Shown here: in pieces, positions 1-8,756 of the stretch | Layout of the letters: each line of letters starts with the position of its first letter | Numbering within the stretch: the stretch's first letter is position 1 | Source of the DNA: Methylovorus menthalis | GTDB taxonomy: Bacteria > Pseudomonadota > Gammaproteobacteria > Burkholderiales > Methylophilaceae | Length of the DNA stretch: 64,000 bases | Direction of reading: 5' to 3' | Assembly (NCBI RefSeq): GCF_020523625.1 | Contig: NZ_JAJAQH010000005.1 | Coordinates: 159,327-223,326 of the forward strand | Translations under genes and position numbers: made by a program | Notes under the pieces: generated by a model | What the model was told of the DNA's origin: nothing | What the model saw: only the letters and a program-made list of their open reading frames with translations | Database searches by the model: none

Positions 1-2
1 AC

Positions 3-281
3 GCAGCGCTTAATCTGGTGGCGCAAAATATCGACCTCTATCCGGATGATCCCTACTTTTATGAATTGCGCTCAAAGGCGTATACCATGCAGGGCAAGCG
101 TTTGTTGCGGCATCAGGCGCAAGGGGAAGCCTATGTGCGGAGCTATAACTTGCCGCGGGCGATAGAGCAGATGGACCTGGCAGCCAAGGCGGGCGATGGC
201 GATTTTTACCAGCAATCTATTGTAGAAGCGCGCCTCAAGCAGTTGCGCCTGCTGCTGAATGACCCCAAGGACAGGGGCTAA
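3..281 (+). CDS. C-terminal fragment of an M48-type metalloprotease with TPR repeats (BepA-like), truncated by the window edge
   Basis: The reading frame is open from the left edge, so only about the last 92 residues are present and no start can be assigned. The fragment is helical and TPR-like: a YPDDPYFYELRSKAY segment, then alternating Ala/Leu-rich helices and a charged end (LLNDPKDRG). This resembles the C-terminal part of periplasmic M48 proteases of the BepA/YfgC family, which degrade or rescue stalled outer-membrane proteins. The catalytic HEXXH region lies outside the window, so the family call rests on the tail alone. soxY follows after 18 bases and may be co-transcribed. Confidence 0.5.
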   Translation, partial: AALNLVAQNIDLYPDDPYFYELRSKAYTMQGKRLLRHQAQGEAYVRSYNLPRAIEQMDLAAKAGDGDFYQQSIVEARLKQLRLLLNDPKDRG

Positions 282-299
282 CACGATAAAAGGACAGCC

Positions 300-743
300 A
301 TGAAAAGACGCGGATTTATCCTGATGAGTGGTGCAGCATTGCTCAGTGGTTTGCTACTGCCACTGCGGGCGCTGGCGGCGGTGTGGAATAAAGCGGCATT
401 TGAAGCGACCACGCTGGCTGGTGCAACCCAGGGCTTGCAGGTCGACAAGGAAACGCCTAGTGCAGACATTACCGTCAACGCGCCAGACCGTGCTGAAAAT
501 GGCGCCGTAGTCCAGGTGGAGGTCATCAGCCGGATTCCGGGCACGGAGGCGATTGCCATCGTAGTTGAGCACAACCCTACCCCTTTGATCGCCAATTTTA
601 TGTTTGCCAAAGACGCAGAGCCTTATGTGGTCACCCGCATCAAAATGGCAGAAACCGCCGAGGTGAAGGCGATTGTCAAAGTGGGGTCGCGCTACTTTAC
701 GGCGGGCAAACAGGTTGAAGTGCTGGAAAACGGCTGCGGCTAG
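300..743 (+). CDS. soxY: Thiosulfate oxidation carrier protein SoxY
   Basis: SoxY is the periplasmic protein that carries sulfur intermediates on a C-terminal swinging-arm cysteine, working as a heterodimer with SoxZ. The 147-residue product begins with basic MKRRGF and a hydrophobic stretch to about residue 26, which fits an export signal (twin Arg, Tat-like). An immunoglobulin-like domain follows. The protein ends in Asn-Gly-Cys-Gly at the stop codon, so the carrier cysteine is present but the usual GGCGG ending is altered and one Gly shorter. An AGGA ribosome-binding site precedes the ATG, and soxZ follows after 8 bases. No soxXA, soxB or soxCD is visible here. Confidence 0.88.
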   Translation: MKRRGFILMSGAALLSGLLLPLRALAAVWNKAAFEATTLAGATQGLQVDKETPSADITVNAPDRAENGAVVQVEVISRIPGTEAIAIVVEHNPTPLIANFMFAKDAEPYVVTRIKMAETAEVKAIVKVGSRYFTAGKQVEVLENGCG

Positions 744-751
744 GAGGCAAT

Positions 752-1069
752 ATGGCAGATAACATTAAAATGCGGGCACAGCTCAAGGGAGACGTAACAG
801 AGCTGAAAGTGCTGATGACGCATCCGATGGAAACCGGGCGACGTAAAAATGATCTGGATGAAGTGGTACCAGCCCATTTTATTCAGCTGGTGACGATCAG
901 CCTGAATGGCAACGTGGTGACAGAGGCGCAATGGGGGACAGGTATTTCCAAGAACCCCTATTTGACCTTGCACTTGCGCGGCGCCAAGGTCGGCGACATG
1001 GTCGCTGTGGTCTGGCATGACAACAAGGGCCAGAGCGCCCGCCATGAAATTGCTGTCACGGCGGGCTAG
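752..1069 (+). CDS. soxZ: Thiosulfate oxidation carrier complex protein SoxZ
   Basis: SoxZ is the partner subunit of SoxY in the SoxYZ sulfur-carrier heterodimer. The 105-residue product has no signal peptide, as expected of a protein exported together with SoxY. It shows the family's features: an N-terminal segment ending in LMTHPMETGRR, a central PAHFIQ segment, and a C-terminal beta-rich part with WHDNKGQSARHE. The start is well supported by AGGAGG 5 bases upstream of the ATG. It converges on the membrane cytochrome gene that ends at 1131. Confidence 0.9.
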   Translation: MADNIKMRAQLKGDVTELKVLMTHPMETGRRKNDLDEVVPAHFIQLVTISLNGNVVTEAQWGTGISKNPYLTLHLRGAKVGDMVAVVWHDNKGQSARHEIAVTAG

Positions 1070-1086
1070 CGACTAGTGATAACTGT

Positions 1087-1100
1087 AGCTCAGCTGAGCT
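1087..1100. other. 14-bp perfect palindrome between convergent genes
   Basis: AGCTCAGCTGAGCT is self-complementary and lies between the soxZ stop and the convergent cytochrome gene. Further AGCT/CAGCTGA copies continue to about 1130. It may act as a bidirectional stop signal, but it has no T-run on either side, so terminator function is uncertain. Confidence 0.35.
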
Positions 1101-1130
1101 ATGGATTAGCTAACCTCGAGATCAGCTGAC

Positions 1131-1898
1131 TTACAGATCAGCTTCCCAGGCATTGCCGTAGACTTTGCCATTCCGCGACAAAATCCACATCTGGTACATG
1201 CTGGTAAACCACATGAAGGTTGAGGCGACGCTGTAACCCAGACCGCCAATGATGGTGAGCCAGGCAAAGCCAGGATTCAGCTTGGTCAGCCACCATGACA
1301 GCACATCCAGAATCAGGAAGGCGAATGGGAAGGCGATGGCCAGAATCTTCAATTTGCGTGGCACGTTGACAGCAAAGCTGAAAATCAGCGACATGAAAAA
1401 GAAGATGAACGCGATACCAAACAAGTGAATGTGCGAGACACGCGTCAGGCTTGCCACGCTGGCGCCTTCATTTACCTGAGCCACTTTTTTCACTTCATCA
1501 AAGTGGGTGAAGTTGGGGATGCCGGGCACATTGCTGTGGCACATGACACAGTGCTGGGCGAATACTTGCTTGAAGTGGGGTTCCCATTCTTTTTCCGGTG
1601 CGCCATCGCGCGCCCACTTGATAATCTCCAGGCGTACTTCAGGGGGTGCCTTGTCTTTCATGGCGCCGTTCAGCATGCCTTCGAGGCGGCTGCCACTGCG
1701 ATCACCGTAGTAGCTGTAGACGATATCGTCTTTTGACAAGCCGATTTTGCCGTCTGCCATGCCGTGAGTCAGCATGATCTGCAAACCTGCCATACAGAGG
1801 CCGACGCCGATTACCAGCAAATAGCCAGAAAACAGAACCTTGACAGGGGTGGGGAGGTTGGGAAGGTTGAACCAGTCCATAGGTGATGTTGACTTCAT
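1131..1898 (-). CDS. Membrane-anchored monohaem c-type cytochrome, uncharacterised
   Basis: The 255-residue protein has one N-terminal membrane helix (about residues 20-42), a periplasmic segment with a single haem c motif CVMCH near residue 117, and at least three further membrane helices. A VSHIHLFGIAFIFFF stretch contains two His residues that could bind metal or an additional haem. The architecture suggests a quinol- or electron-transfer membrane cytochrome. I do not recognise a named family and infer no specific partner. It ends convergently with soxYZ and is divergent from ahpC, with 366 bases between. Confidence 0.65.
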   Translation of the reverse strand: MKSTSPMDWFNLPNLPTPVKVLFSGYLLVIGVGLCMAGLQIMLTHGMADGKIGLSKDDIVYSYYGDRSGSRLEGMLNGAMKDKAPPEVRLEIIKWARDGAPEKEWEPHFKQVFAQHCVMCHSNVPGIPNFTHFDEVKKVAQVNEGASVASLTRVSHIHLFGIAFIFFFMSLIFSFAVNVPRKLKILAIAFPFAFLILDVLSWWLTKLNPGFAWLTIIGGLGYSVASTFMWFTSMYQMWILSRNGKVYGNAWEADL

Positions 1899-2264
1899 TT
1901 GATTCTCATAAAGCAGGTTGAAAAAGCGGGATGACGGCTGCGTATTAACGTGGCGTTACATTGCTCTGCAGAGAGATGTATCAGGCACAGCAGTTTCAAC
2001 GAAAGAATACCTCAAACTTAGGTGCCTGCTACAAAATAAACAGCATTTTTATCAAGGGCAGATTTTTTTTGCATCGGTATCTTTCAGAAATGATGGAACA
2101 AATGGCAGCTGACAGGGTTTAATCAACATGCCGCTGAGGCTGCGGCATTATTACCACACCGATATTTAAAATATATCAAAAGTATTTAAACAATCAATTT
2201 TTATTATTATAAGACTTTCTCTATACTTAGCTTCGTTTCCAAACCAACCCAAAAGGAGATTTAC
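1899..2264. other. Intergenic region between the divergent cytochrome gene and ahpC
   Basis: I see no convincing gene in these 366 bases; a 64-codon frame at 1918-2112 has no ribosome-binding site or recognisable product. At 2128-2148, ATGCCGC and GCGGCAT form a 7-bp inverted repeat with a 7-base loop. From about 2160 the sequence is AT-rich, and TATACT at 2222-2227 is a plausible -10 element for ahpC with no good -35. That would fit an activator-dependent promoter (for example OxyR), but I could not identify an OxyR site by eye. Confidence 0.5.
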
Positions 2265-2831
2265 ATGAGCACCTTGATCAACACTGAAGTTAAGCCATTC
2301 AAAGCCCAGGCATTTCATAACGGCAAGTTTATTGAAGTGACCGATGCAGCTCTGAAGGGCAAATGGTCCGTGCTGATTTTCATGCCAGCCGCGTTTACTT
2401 TCAATTGCCCAACAGAAATTGAAGATGCTGCTGACAATTACGCTGAATTCCAGAAGGCGGGCGCCGAAGTTTATATCGTGACCACCGATACGCACTTCTC
2501 ACACAAGGTATGGCACGAAACATCGCCAGCCGTGGGCAAGGCACAGTTCCCGCTGGTAGGTGATCCGACTCACCAACTGACACGCGCTTTTGAAGTGCAT
2601 ATTGAAGAAGAAGGTCTGGCACTGCGCGGCACCTTCATCATCAACCCAGAAGGCGTGATCAAGACGGCTGAAATCCATGACAACGCCATTGCGCGTGATG
2701 TGAAGGAAACCGTACGCAAGCTGAAGGCAGCGCAATACGTGGCCAACAACCCAGGCCAGGTTTGCCCAGCCAAGTGGAAGGAAGGCGAAAAGACCCTGAC
2801 TCCTTCTCTGGATCTGGTAGGCAAGATCTAA
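2265..2831 (+). CDS. ahpC: Alkyl hydroperoxide reductase subunit C (typical 2-Cys peroxiredoxin)
   Basis: AhpC reduces hydrogen peroxide and organic hydroperoxides in the cytosol and is re-reduced by AhpF. The 188-residue length and the ending PSLDLVGKI match the enterobacterial protein. The peroxidatic Cys48 lies in FTFNCPTEIED and the resolving Cys in PGQVCPAKW near residue 167. The residue before the peroxidatic Cys is Asn, where Val is usual (FVCP). AAGGAG upstream of the ATG is a strong ribosome-binding site. ahpF follows after 174 bases that contain a hairpin. Confidence 0.97.
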   Translation: MSTLINTEVKPFKAQAFHNGKFIEVTDAALKGKWSVLIFMPAAFTFNCPTEIEDAADNYAEFQKAGAEVYIVTTDTHFSHKVWHETSPAVGKAQFPLVGDPTHQLTRAFEVHIEEEGLALRGTFIINPEGVIKTAEIHDNAIARDVKETVRKLKAAQYVANNPGQVCPAKWKEGEKTLTPSLDLVGKI

Positions 2832-2849
2832 GGCGGGAATAGCGCCTTA

Positions 2850-2874
2850 AACGCTCCTGCTACGGCAGGGCGTT
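2850..2874 (+). other. Hairpin in the ahpC-ahpF intergenic region
   Basis: AACGC-T-CCTGC pairs with GCAGG-GCGTT around a TACG tetraloop, giving 10 base pairs with one bulged T. There is no T-run, so it is more likely an mRNA-stabilising or partial-attenuation element that lets ahpC accumulate above ahpF than a full terminator. That role is an inference from structure and position. Confidence 0.5.
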
Positions 2875-3005
2875 GAGCACAGGGCATGGAAGGCCACTAG
2901 CCAACCGTGTCCTGCCCTCGACGCGATCCCTGGAATAAACGAAACCAAGCCAGCGCCAAAAGCGCAAGGCCGGGGTGAACTCACCCCGAACAACTGGAGA
3001 ACACC

Positions 3006-4550
3006 ATGCTTGACGATACACTCAAAACCCAACTTCAGACCTATTTGGGCATGTTACGTCAGCCTATCCGGCTGATAGCCTCGCTCGATGACAGTGAAAA
3101 AGCCACTGAAATGCGTGAGTTGTTGCAAGACATTGCCGCGCTGTCAGACAAGGTCAGCCTGGATCTGGCTGGCAATGATGCCCGCAAGCCTTCGTTTGTG
3201 ATTGCACGTGAAGGTGAGACCAGTGGCGTACGCTTTGCTGCCATTCCGCTGGGCCATGAGTTTACGTCGCTGGTACTTGCTTTGTTATGGACTGGTGGTC
3301 ACCCGCCCAAGGTCGAAGCGGACGTGATTGAACAGATCAAGGCGCTGGATGGTGATTTCCGCTTTGAGGTTTACATGAGCCTCTCCTGCCATAACTGCCC
3401 GGACGTGGTGCAGGCGACAGCATTGATGGCGATTCTGAATCCCAAGGTACAAACCACCATCATTGATGGTGCCTTGTATCAGGATGAAGTAAATGGTCGC
3501 AACATCATGGCCGTGCCAACCACCTACATGAACGGTGAGCCATTTGGCTCGGGCCGCATGACGGTAGAAGAGCTGCTGACCAAGCTGGATACCGGTGCTG
3601 AGGCACGCGAGGCTGCCAAGCTGGACCAGAAGGCACCATATGATGTGCTGATCGTGGGCGGTGGACCTGCTGGCGCCTCAGCCGCTATCTATGCGGCTCG
3701 CAAGGGCATACGTACCGGTATCGTGGCCGAGCGTTTTGGTGGTCAGGTGATGGATACTCTGGGCATCGAAAACTTCATCTCGGTGAAGGAAACCGAAGGG
3801 CCCAAGCTGGTGGCAGCACTCGAAGAGCATGTGCGCAGCTACGATGTCGACATCATCAACCTGCAACGTGCCGAGTCGATTACGCGCGGCGAGCTGGTTG
3901 AAGTGAAGCTGGCAGGTGGCGCTACGCTCAAGAGCAAAGCGGTGATTGCGGCTACTGGTGCCCGGTGGCGCGAGCTGAACGTGCCAGGTGAGAAGGAATA
4001 CCGCGGCAAAGGCGTGGCGTATTGCCCACACTGCGATGGTCCTTTGTTCAAAGGCAAGCGTGTCGCGGTGATTGGCGGTGGTAACTCAGGCGTTGAGGCG
4101 GCGATTGATCTGGCCGGGTTTGTTGGCCATGTCACGCTGATCGAATACGACACCAAGCTGCGTGCTGATGCCGTGCTGCAGAACAAGTTGTTCAGCTTGC
4201 CCAATGTCACGGTGGTCATTAACGCGCAAACGATCGAAGTAACCGGCGATTCCCAAAAGGTCAACGGTTTGGTGTACAAGGACCGCGCCACAAGCGTGGA
4301 TCATCATCTGGAACTGGAAGGTGTCTTTGTACAAATCGGTCTCTTGCCGAATACCGACTGGCTCAAGGGCAGTGATGTCGAGCTGAGCAAGTTCGGTGAG
4401 ATCAAGGTGGATGCGCATGGGCAGACATCGATGGCGGGTGTGTTTGCGGCGGGGGATGTGACGACCGTGCCTTACAAGCAGATCATCATTGCCATGGGTG
4501 AAGGTTCCAAGGCAGCACTGGGCGCATTTGATTACCTGATACGCCAGTAA
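3006..4550 (+). CDS. ahpF: Alkyl hydroperoxide reductase subunit F
   Basis: AhpF is the flavoprotein disulfide reductase that passes electrons from NAD(P)H to AhpC. The 514 residues show the full layout: a tandem thioredoxin-like N-terminal domain with redox pair CHNC (Cys128/Cys131), an FAD-binding [11 protein letters not shown] motif near residue 216, the thioredoxin-reductase-type CPHC pair near 340, an NAD(P)-binding [12 protein letters not shown] motif near 355, and a C-terminal FAD motif [12 protein letters not shown]. Both Cys pairs are intact, so it should be active. It is the second gene of ahpCF and is followed by a strong terminator. Confidence 0.97.
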   Translation: MLDDTLKTQLQTYLGMLRQPIRLIASLDDSEKATEMRELLQDIAALSDKVSLDLAGNDARKPSFVIAREGETSGVRFAAIPLGHEFTSLVLALLWTGGHPPKVEADVIEQIKALDGDFRFEVYMSLSCHNCPDVVQATALMAILNPKVQTTIIDGALYQDEVNGRNIMAVPTTYMNGEPFGSGRMTVEELLTKLDTGAEAREAAKLDQKAPYDVLIVGGGPAGASAAIYAARKGIRTGIVAERFGGQVMDTLGIENFISVKETEGPKLVAALEEHVRSYDVDIINLQRAESITRGELVEVKLAGGATLKSKAVIAATGARWRELNVPGEKEYRGKGVAYCPHCDGPLFKGKRVAVIGGGNSGVEAAIDLAGFVGHVTLIEYDTKLRADAVLQNKLFSLPNVTVVINAQTIEVTGDSQKVNGLVYKDRATSVDHHLELEGVFVQIGLLPNTDWLKGSDVELSKFGEIKVDAHGQTSMAGVFAAGDVTTVPYKQIIIAMGEGSKAALGAFDYLIRQ

Positions 4551-4600
4551 GCGTCACGCTGCACCTACTTTTATGACAATCTCAATTGCCATAAAAGGCC

Positions 4601-4651
4601 AGGGCCAGTGTTCTTTCCCGGGTAGGGGAGAACACTGGCCCTGAATTTTTT
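4601..4651 (+). terminator. Rho-independent terminator after ahpF
   Basis: AGGGCCAGTGTTCT at 4601-4614 is perfectly complementary to AGAACACTGGCCCT at 4629-4642 (14-bp stem), followed by GAATTTTTT. It should end the ahpCF transcript and may also serve the opposing small gene. Confidence 0.92.
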
Positions 4652-4690
4652 GGTTTTGCCGTTGTTACAACTCAAGCATTTTTGAGGTTT

Positions 4691-4972
4691 TTAAATGGCT
4701 TGAGAGATGACAAATGATGGGTATTGGTCAAAGAAGGTGACTCTGACGTTGAAACCCAGATCACGGGCCCGTTGTGCGAGCAGCGTGAAAATGTGCAGTT
4801 CATTCTTCAGTGGGATCAGGAACACATTGTCGGCAAACGCCTGAGTAGACTCCGACTTGTGCTGCTCCTTGTTTAACTGAATGATGTTTTGACTGCTGGT
4901 GATGAAGGTGACCCAATTCTTGTTTTCATGATTGGGGTTCGGCCGGTCTACGATCAATAGTGCTGAGTGCAT
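4691..4972 (-). CDS. Small hypothetical protein (93 aa)
   Basis: I do not recognise this protein. The 93 residues have no signal peptide, membrane helix or Cys pair. The sequence alternates short hydrophobic strands with a charged middle (NKEQHKSESTQ) and ends in a beta-strand-rich segment, suggesting a small soluble alpha/beta domain. An AGGAG element 8 bases upstream of the ATG makes translation likely. The gene is flanked by the ahpF terminator and by 150 AT-rich bases before hda, so it is probably transcribed on its own. Confidence 0.6.
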   Translation of the reverse strand: MHSALLIVDRPNPNHENKNWVTFITSSQNIIQLNKEQHKSESTQAFADNVFLIPLKNELHIFTLLAQRARDLGFNVRVTFFDQYPSFVISQAI

Positions 4973-5122
4973 TTTATATCTCCTCGTTTTTATAAAAGAC
5001 CTACAGTTTCCGTACTTAAAAAATCAAAAACCGTGAAACTAGCATTACAGGTCTCTACAAGAAAATCAATACTCGCAAGATGGATATAGCTTTAAATTTT
5101 TATGATTTTGCTGCCGAGGGCG

Positions 5123-5737
5123 TCACGACAGGCTCAGCAGCTGGCGTAGCAAGGGCAGCGTTACCGGGCGTTTGTAACTGAGCGACCATTCATCCAGAGC
5201 ATCCAGCGTGGAAACCAGCGTCGGCAAGTCGCGACGCAGGTGACGCAGGCAATAATCCAGCACTTCATCCGGCAATCGCATGCCACGCGCTGCCGCATGT
5301 TGGCGCAATGCCAAGGCTTTTTCTTCATCGCTGAGCGGATGAAGTTGATAGCTGAGGCCCCATGCCAGGCGGGTGGCAAGGTCATCACGGAGCTGCATGG
5401 CGGTAGGAGCCGCGATGCCAGCAGCCACCAACACGCCTTCACCAGCACGCAGGTGGTTGTAGCTGTCAAACAAGGCAATCTGTTCTTCTTCGTTTAGTAG
5501 CTGTACATCATCAGCGCAGATAACATGCACACCCGAGGCTTCGCCGGCGCGGTTGCAGGCATGCAACAGATGGCTCTTGCCGCTGCCGGTTTCGCCCCAC
5601 AGGTAGATAAAGCGTTGCGGACTTTGGCCCTCCAGCGCGGCGCGCAGGCTGTGCAGGGCTTCGGCATTGCGGCCTGGAACAAAATTATCCAGGCTGGGCA
5701 AGGCCGATGGTTGAATGTCGAGCAATAACTGTTTCAT
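5123..5737 (-). CDS. hda: DnaA regulatory inactivator Hda (DnaA-homologous)
   Basis: Hda binds the DNA-loaded beta clamp and stimulates hydrolysis of ATP bound to DnaA, preventing re-initiation of replication. The 204-residue product has the N-terminal clamp-binding peptide QLLLDI, a P-loop GETGSGKSHLL, a Walker B-like region (VICADDV), a sensor/Arg-finger region (LRDDLATRLAWG) and a DnaA domain III-like C-terminal helical part. It lacks the DnaA DNA-binding domain IV, which separates it from DnaA. It lies downstream of the permease gene on the same strand, a common betaproteobacterial arrangement. Confidence 0.88.
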   Translation of the reverse strand: MKQLLLDIQPSALPSLDNFVPGRNAEALHSLRAALEGQSPQRFIYLWGETGSGKSHLLHACNRAGEASGVHVICADDVQLLNEEEQIALFDSYNHLRAGEGVLVAAGIAAPTAMQLRDDLATRLAWGLSYQLHPLSDEEKALALRQHAAARGMRLPDEVLDYCLRHLRRDLPTLVSTLDALDEWSLSYKRPVTLPLLRQLLSLS

Positions 5738-5790
5738 GGCATTTAGCCGCGGGGCGGCATGAGTAGGGGCTGCATTTTATGTGAACCTGC

Positions 5791-6870
5791 TTAACGCAGG
5801 TAGATATCGCTATTGAGATAGGCGCGTTTGGCATGGCGCAGACCGACGGCAATCGCGGCGCTGACAGGCAAGGCCAGCAGGATGCCGGTAAAGCCGAACA
5901 ATTGACCGCCAGCCAGCAGGGCAAAAATTACCATGACAGGATGCAGGCCGATACGGTCTCCTACCAGCCAGGGCGTGAGCCACATGCTTTCCAGCATCTG
6001 CCCGATCCCAAACACCGCGATGACGGGCACATATTGGGCAAAGGTGGTGAACTGCAGCACCGATGCCAGTGCCGCGAGTAGCATGCCAGTGCCGATGCCC
6101 AGGTAAGGCACAAAGCCAAGCAAGCCTGCAATCAAGCCAATGGGCAGCGCGAGCTCCAGCCCGGAAAGCCAGAGACCGGTCGCATAAAATGCGCTCATCA
6201 AGAGCATGACGGATAACTGCCCGCGTAAAAATTCTGCCAGCATCATGTCAACTTCGCGGGCAATCTCTACGGTTTTGGCATACCAGCGCCGTGGCAGTAG
6301 CTGGTCAAAACGATTGAGGATATCGTGCCAGTCGCGCAGCAGGTAAAACAGCACAATGGGAATCAGCACCAGATTGGCCAGCCAGGCAAACAGCGCCAGC
6401 CCGTGATCGCTCAGTGCCAGCAAGAACTTGCCAACGAAATCACTGGCAGATTTCCAGTTGCTGGTAATCACCTGCTGTACTTTGGTGGCATCAATATCCA
6501 CGGCGACGCCAAAGTGCTGTAACAGCCAAGGCTCAATACGGGTGCGCAAGCCGGTGATGTAGGTCGGCAGCTTTTGCATGATGAGCATGAATTCTTTCTG
6601 CATCATGGGGATCACGATCAGCAGCAGGATGCAGATAATGGCAATTAACATCAGCATGACCAGAAGCGAGGCGATAGTGCGCCCCAAGGTGAGCTGCCAG
6701 AGGCGTACCTGAGCTAGTCTGTCGACCAGCGGATTGCAGATATAGGCGAAAATGGCGGCAATCAGAAACGGCGCCATGATGGGCAGCAGCAGATATACCA
6801 CCAGCAGGAACAGGCTGCCGAGCAGAATCACGCGGTAATCAGGCAACAGGTTTTCTCGTTTGGCGGTCAT
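5791..6870 (-). CDS. AI-2E family transporter (PerM/TqsA-like)
   Basis: This 359-residue polytopic membrane protein belongs to the AI-2E (UPF0118) family. It has N-terminal helices in a [17 protein letters not shown] segment, a long soluble amphipathic domain (about residues 85-160), then a C-terminal helical bundle with the conserved stretches [10 protein letters not shown] and [18 protein letters not shown]. Substrates across the family vary (autoinducer-2, Na+/H+, others) and cannot be assigned here. It is transcribed divergently from purM and followed by hda. Confidence 0.8.
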   Translation of the reverse strand: MTAKRENLLPDYRVILLGSLFLLVVYLLLPIMAPFLIAAIFAYICNPLVDRLAQVRLWQLTLGRTIASLLVMLMLIAIICILLLIVIPMMQKEFMLIMQKLPTYITGLRTRIEPWLLQHFGVAVDIDATKVQQVITSNWKSASDFVGKFLLALSDHGLALFAWLANLVLIPIVLFYLLRDWHDILNRFDQLLPRRWYAKTVEIAREVDMMLAEFLRGQLSVMLLMSAFYATGLWLSGLELALPIGLIAGLLGFVPYLGIGTGMLLAALASVLQFTTFAQYVPVIAVFGIGQMLESMWLTPWLVGDRIGLHPVMVIFALLAGGQLFGFTGILLALPVSAAIAVGLRHAKRAYLNSDIYLR

Positions 6871-6928
6871 TTCGGGTAAAATTATATTTAATTACTGTAA
6901 TTTATCTTGTGGAAAGCGAGAACTCAAC

Positions 6929-7990
6929 TTGAATTCTGATCAAACCAACGGCGGTGCCGCACCAACTTCAATGAGCTATCGCGACGCCGGTGTCGATATC
7001 GAAGCCGGCGATGCGCTGGTCGAGGAGATCAAACCGTTTGCCAAGCGTACCATGCGCCCCGAGGTTTTGGGCGGAATTGGCGGATTCGGCTCGCTGTTCG
7101 AAGTCCCGAAAAAATTCAAAAATCCTGTGCTGGTTTCTGGTACCGATGGCGTGGGCACCAAGCTCAAGCTGGCATTTCAGCTGAACAAACACGACACCGT
7201 AGGTATCGATCTGGTCGCGATGAGCGTGAACGATATTCTTGTGCAAGGCGCTGAGCCTCTGTTTTTCCTGGATTACTTTGCCTGTGGCAAGCTCGAAGTT
7301 GGCGTGGCTGCCCAGGTGATCAAGGGGATTGCGCTGGGCTGTGAACAAGCGGGCTGTGCCCTGGTTGGCGGCGAGACCGCTGAAATGCCCGGTATGTATC
7401 CTGCAGGTGAGTATGACCTCGCTGGCTTTGCCGTGGGTGCGGTCGACAAGGAAGCCATCATTGACGGTACTACCATTGCGGCGGGTGACGTCGTGCTGGG
7501 TCTGGCATCCAGTGGTGCGCATTCCAATGGTTACTCGCTGATCCGCAAGCTGATCGAGAAATCCGGTATTGATATGGATAGCGATTTCCATGGCAAGCCA
7601 TTCCGCGATGTGGTGATGGCGCCTACCCGTATTTACGTCAAATCCCTGCTAAAGCTGCTGGCGGCCATGTCGGTCAAGGGCATGGCCCACATTACCGGTG
7701 GCGGCATCACGGAAAATATCCCGCGCGTATTGCCTGCCGGGCTGACCGCCGAAGTTCGCCGCGACAGCTGGACCCTGCCGCCCTTGTTCCAATGGCTGCA
7801 GGCACAAGGCAACGTGGTCGATGACGAGATGTATCGTACTTTCAACTGTGGTATCGGCATGGTGGTGATTGTGTCAGCCGCGCAGGCGCCAGAGGCAATC
7901 AAGCTGCTGGCAGATGCCGGTGAGCAGGTGTGGCAGATTGGCCAGATTCGCGCGCAGCAACCAAACGAAGCGCCTACGGTCGTGGTGTAA
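6929..7990 (+). CDS. purM: Phosphoribosylformylglycinamidine cyclo-ligase (AIR synthetase)
   Basis: PurM converts FGAM and ATP to aminoimidazole ribotide in de novo purine synthesis. The sequence shows [13 protein letters not shown], the ATP-binding [13 protein letters not shown] stretch, [11 protein letters not shown] and [13 protein letters not shown]. Starts are possible at 6860, 6929 and 6971. I prefer TTG at 6929, giving NSDQTNGG before the conserved SYRDAG, because GAAAGCGAG lies at ribosome-binding distance. The 6860 ATG would overlap the divergent permease gene's own start. The ATG at 6971 has no good ribosome-binding site but is still possible. Confidence 0.92.
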   Translation: MNSDQTNGGAAPTSMSYRDAGVDIEAGDALVEEIKPFAKRTMRPEVLGGIGGFGSLFEVPKKFKNPVLVSGTDGVGTKLKLAFQLNKHDTVGIDLVAMSVNDILVQGAEPLFFLDYFACGKLEVGVAAQVIKGIALGCEQAGCALVGGETAEMPGMYPAGEYDLAGFAVGAVDKEAIIDGTTIAAGDVVLGLASSGAHSNGYSLIRKLIEKSGIDMDSDFHGKPFRDVVMAPTRIYVKSLLKLLAAMSVKGMAHITGGGITENIPRVLPAGLTAEVRRDSWTLPPLFQWLQAQGNVVDDEMYRTFNCGIGMVVIVSAAQAPEAIKLLADAGEQVWQIGQIRAQQPNEAPTVVV

Positions 7991-8051
7991 TCGCCGGAAC
8001 GAAAACCAGCGGCTATCGTCACATGGACATCGCTCACTTCAAGTAGACATC

Positions 8052-8756
8052 ATGCGCTATCTTTCCTTACGCAATTCCATTTTCACTGCTTGTTGCCTGC
8101 TGGCGGCGTCGGTCGTGCACGCCGCGCCGCGCCAGGTGGAGCTGGTGTATGAAGCCACCCGCAATGGTCAGCCATTCGCCACGGTGACCGAGACGTTTCG
8201 TCAGGAAAACGGCCGCTACCGCATTGAAAGCGTGACGCAGGGCATAGGTGTGTATGCTTTGTTTGGCAAGCGCCGCCTGATGAGCGAAGGCGAAGTCACC
8301 GAGCAAGGGCTCAAGCCCAGCCATTTTGAGCTGCATCAGGGTGACAACGATAAAAAATCATTGCTGACGGACTTCGACTGGCCCCAGAACCAGCTCAATA
8401 TGCAAGTGAAAGGCAAAACCGTCACTGCCCCCCTTGAGCCAGGTGCTCAGGATCTGGCCAGTTTCATTTATCAATTCATGTTCCGTCCCCCTGTTGGCGA
8501 GGATGTGAATATGCCGGTGACGACTGGCAAGAAGCTGCGTAGCTATCATTATCGGGTGACTGAGCGCGATGTCCCGCTTGATTTGCCTGGCGGCCATTTC
8601 AAGACGCTGCATCTGGTAGATGCCACGCCGGATGGCGAGGACAGCAAGGAATTCTGGCTGGCGACGGACCGTCATCATCTGCCTGTTCGTTTGGAAATGC
8701 GCGATGACAAAGGTGCCAAAATCGAGCAGATTCTGACCAGCGTGCATGCGGAATAA
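8052..8756 (+). CDS. DUF3108 domain protein, exported
   Basis: The 234-residue protein begins with a clear signal peptide (MRYLSLRNSIFTACCLLAAS, cleavage probably after VHA). It is followed by a beta-rich DUF3108 domain with the repeated theme 'GQDLASFIYQFMFRPP' and 'WLATDRHHLPVRLEM'. The function of DUF3108 is unknown; the fold suggests a periplasmic or outer-membrane-associated barrel-like protein. A longer frame runs upstream to 7869 inside purM, but the signal peptide fixes the start at 8052. It overlaps the next gene, a second DUF3108 copy, by 11 bases. Confidence 0.75.
   Translation: MRYLSLRNSIFTACCLLAASVVHAAPRQVELVYEATRNGQPFATVTETFRQENGRYRIESVTQGIGVYALFGKRRLMSEGEVTEQGLKPSHFELHQGDNDKKSLLTDFDWPQNQLNMQVKGKTVTAPLEPGAQDLASFIYQFMFRPPVGEDVNMPVTTGKKLRSYHYRVTERDVPLDLPGGHFKTLHLVDATPDGEDSKEFWLATDRHHLPVRLEMRDDKGAKIEQILTSVHAE

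Noticed and set aside
1918..2112. 64-codon ORF upstream of ahpC
   Set aside because: No ribosome-binding site, no recognisable product and unusual composition.
7869..8051. Upstream extension of the DUF3108 frame into purM
   Set aside because: The signal peptide beginning at 8052 fixes the start, and the extension is out of frame within purM.
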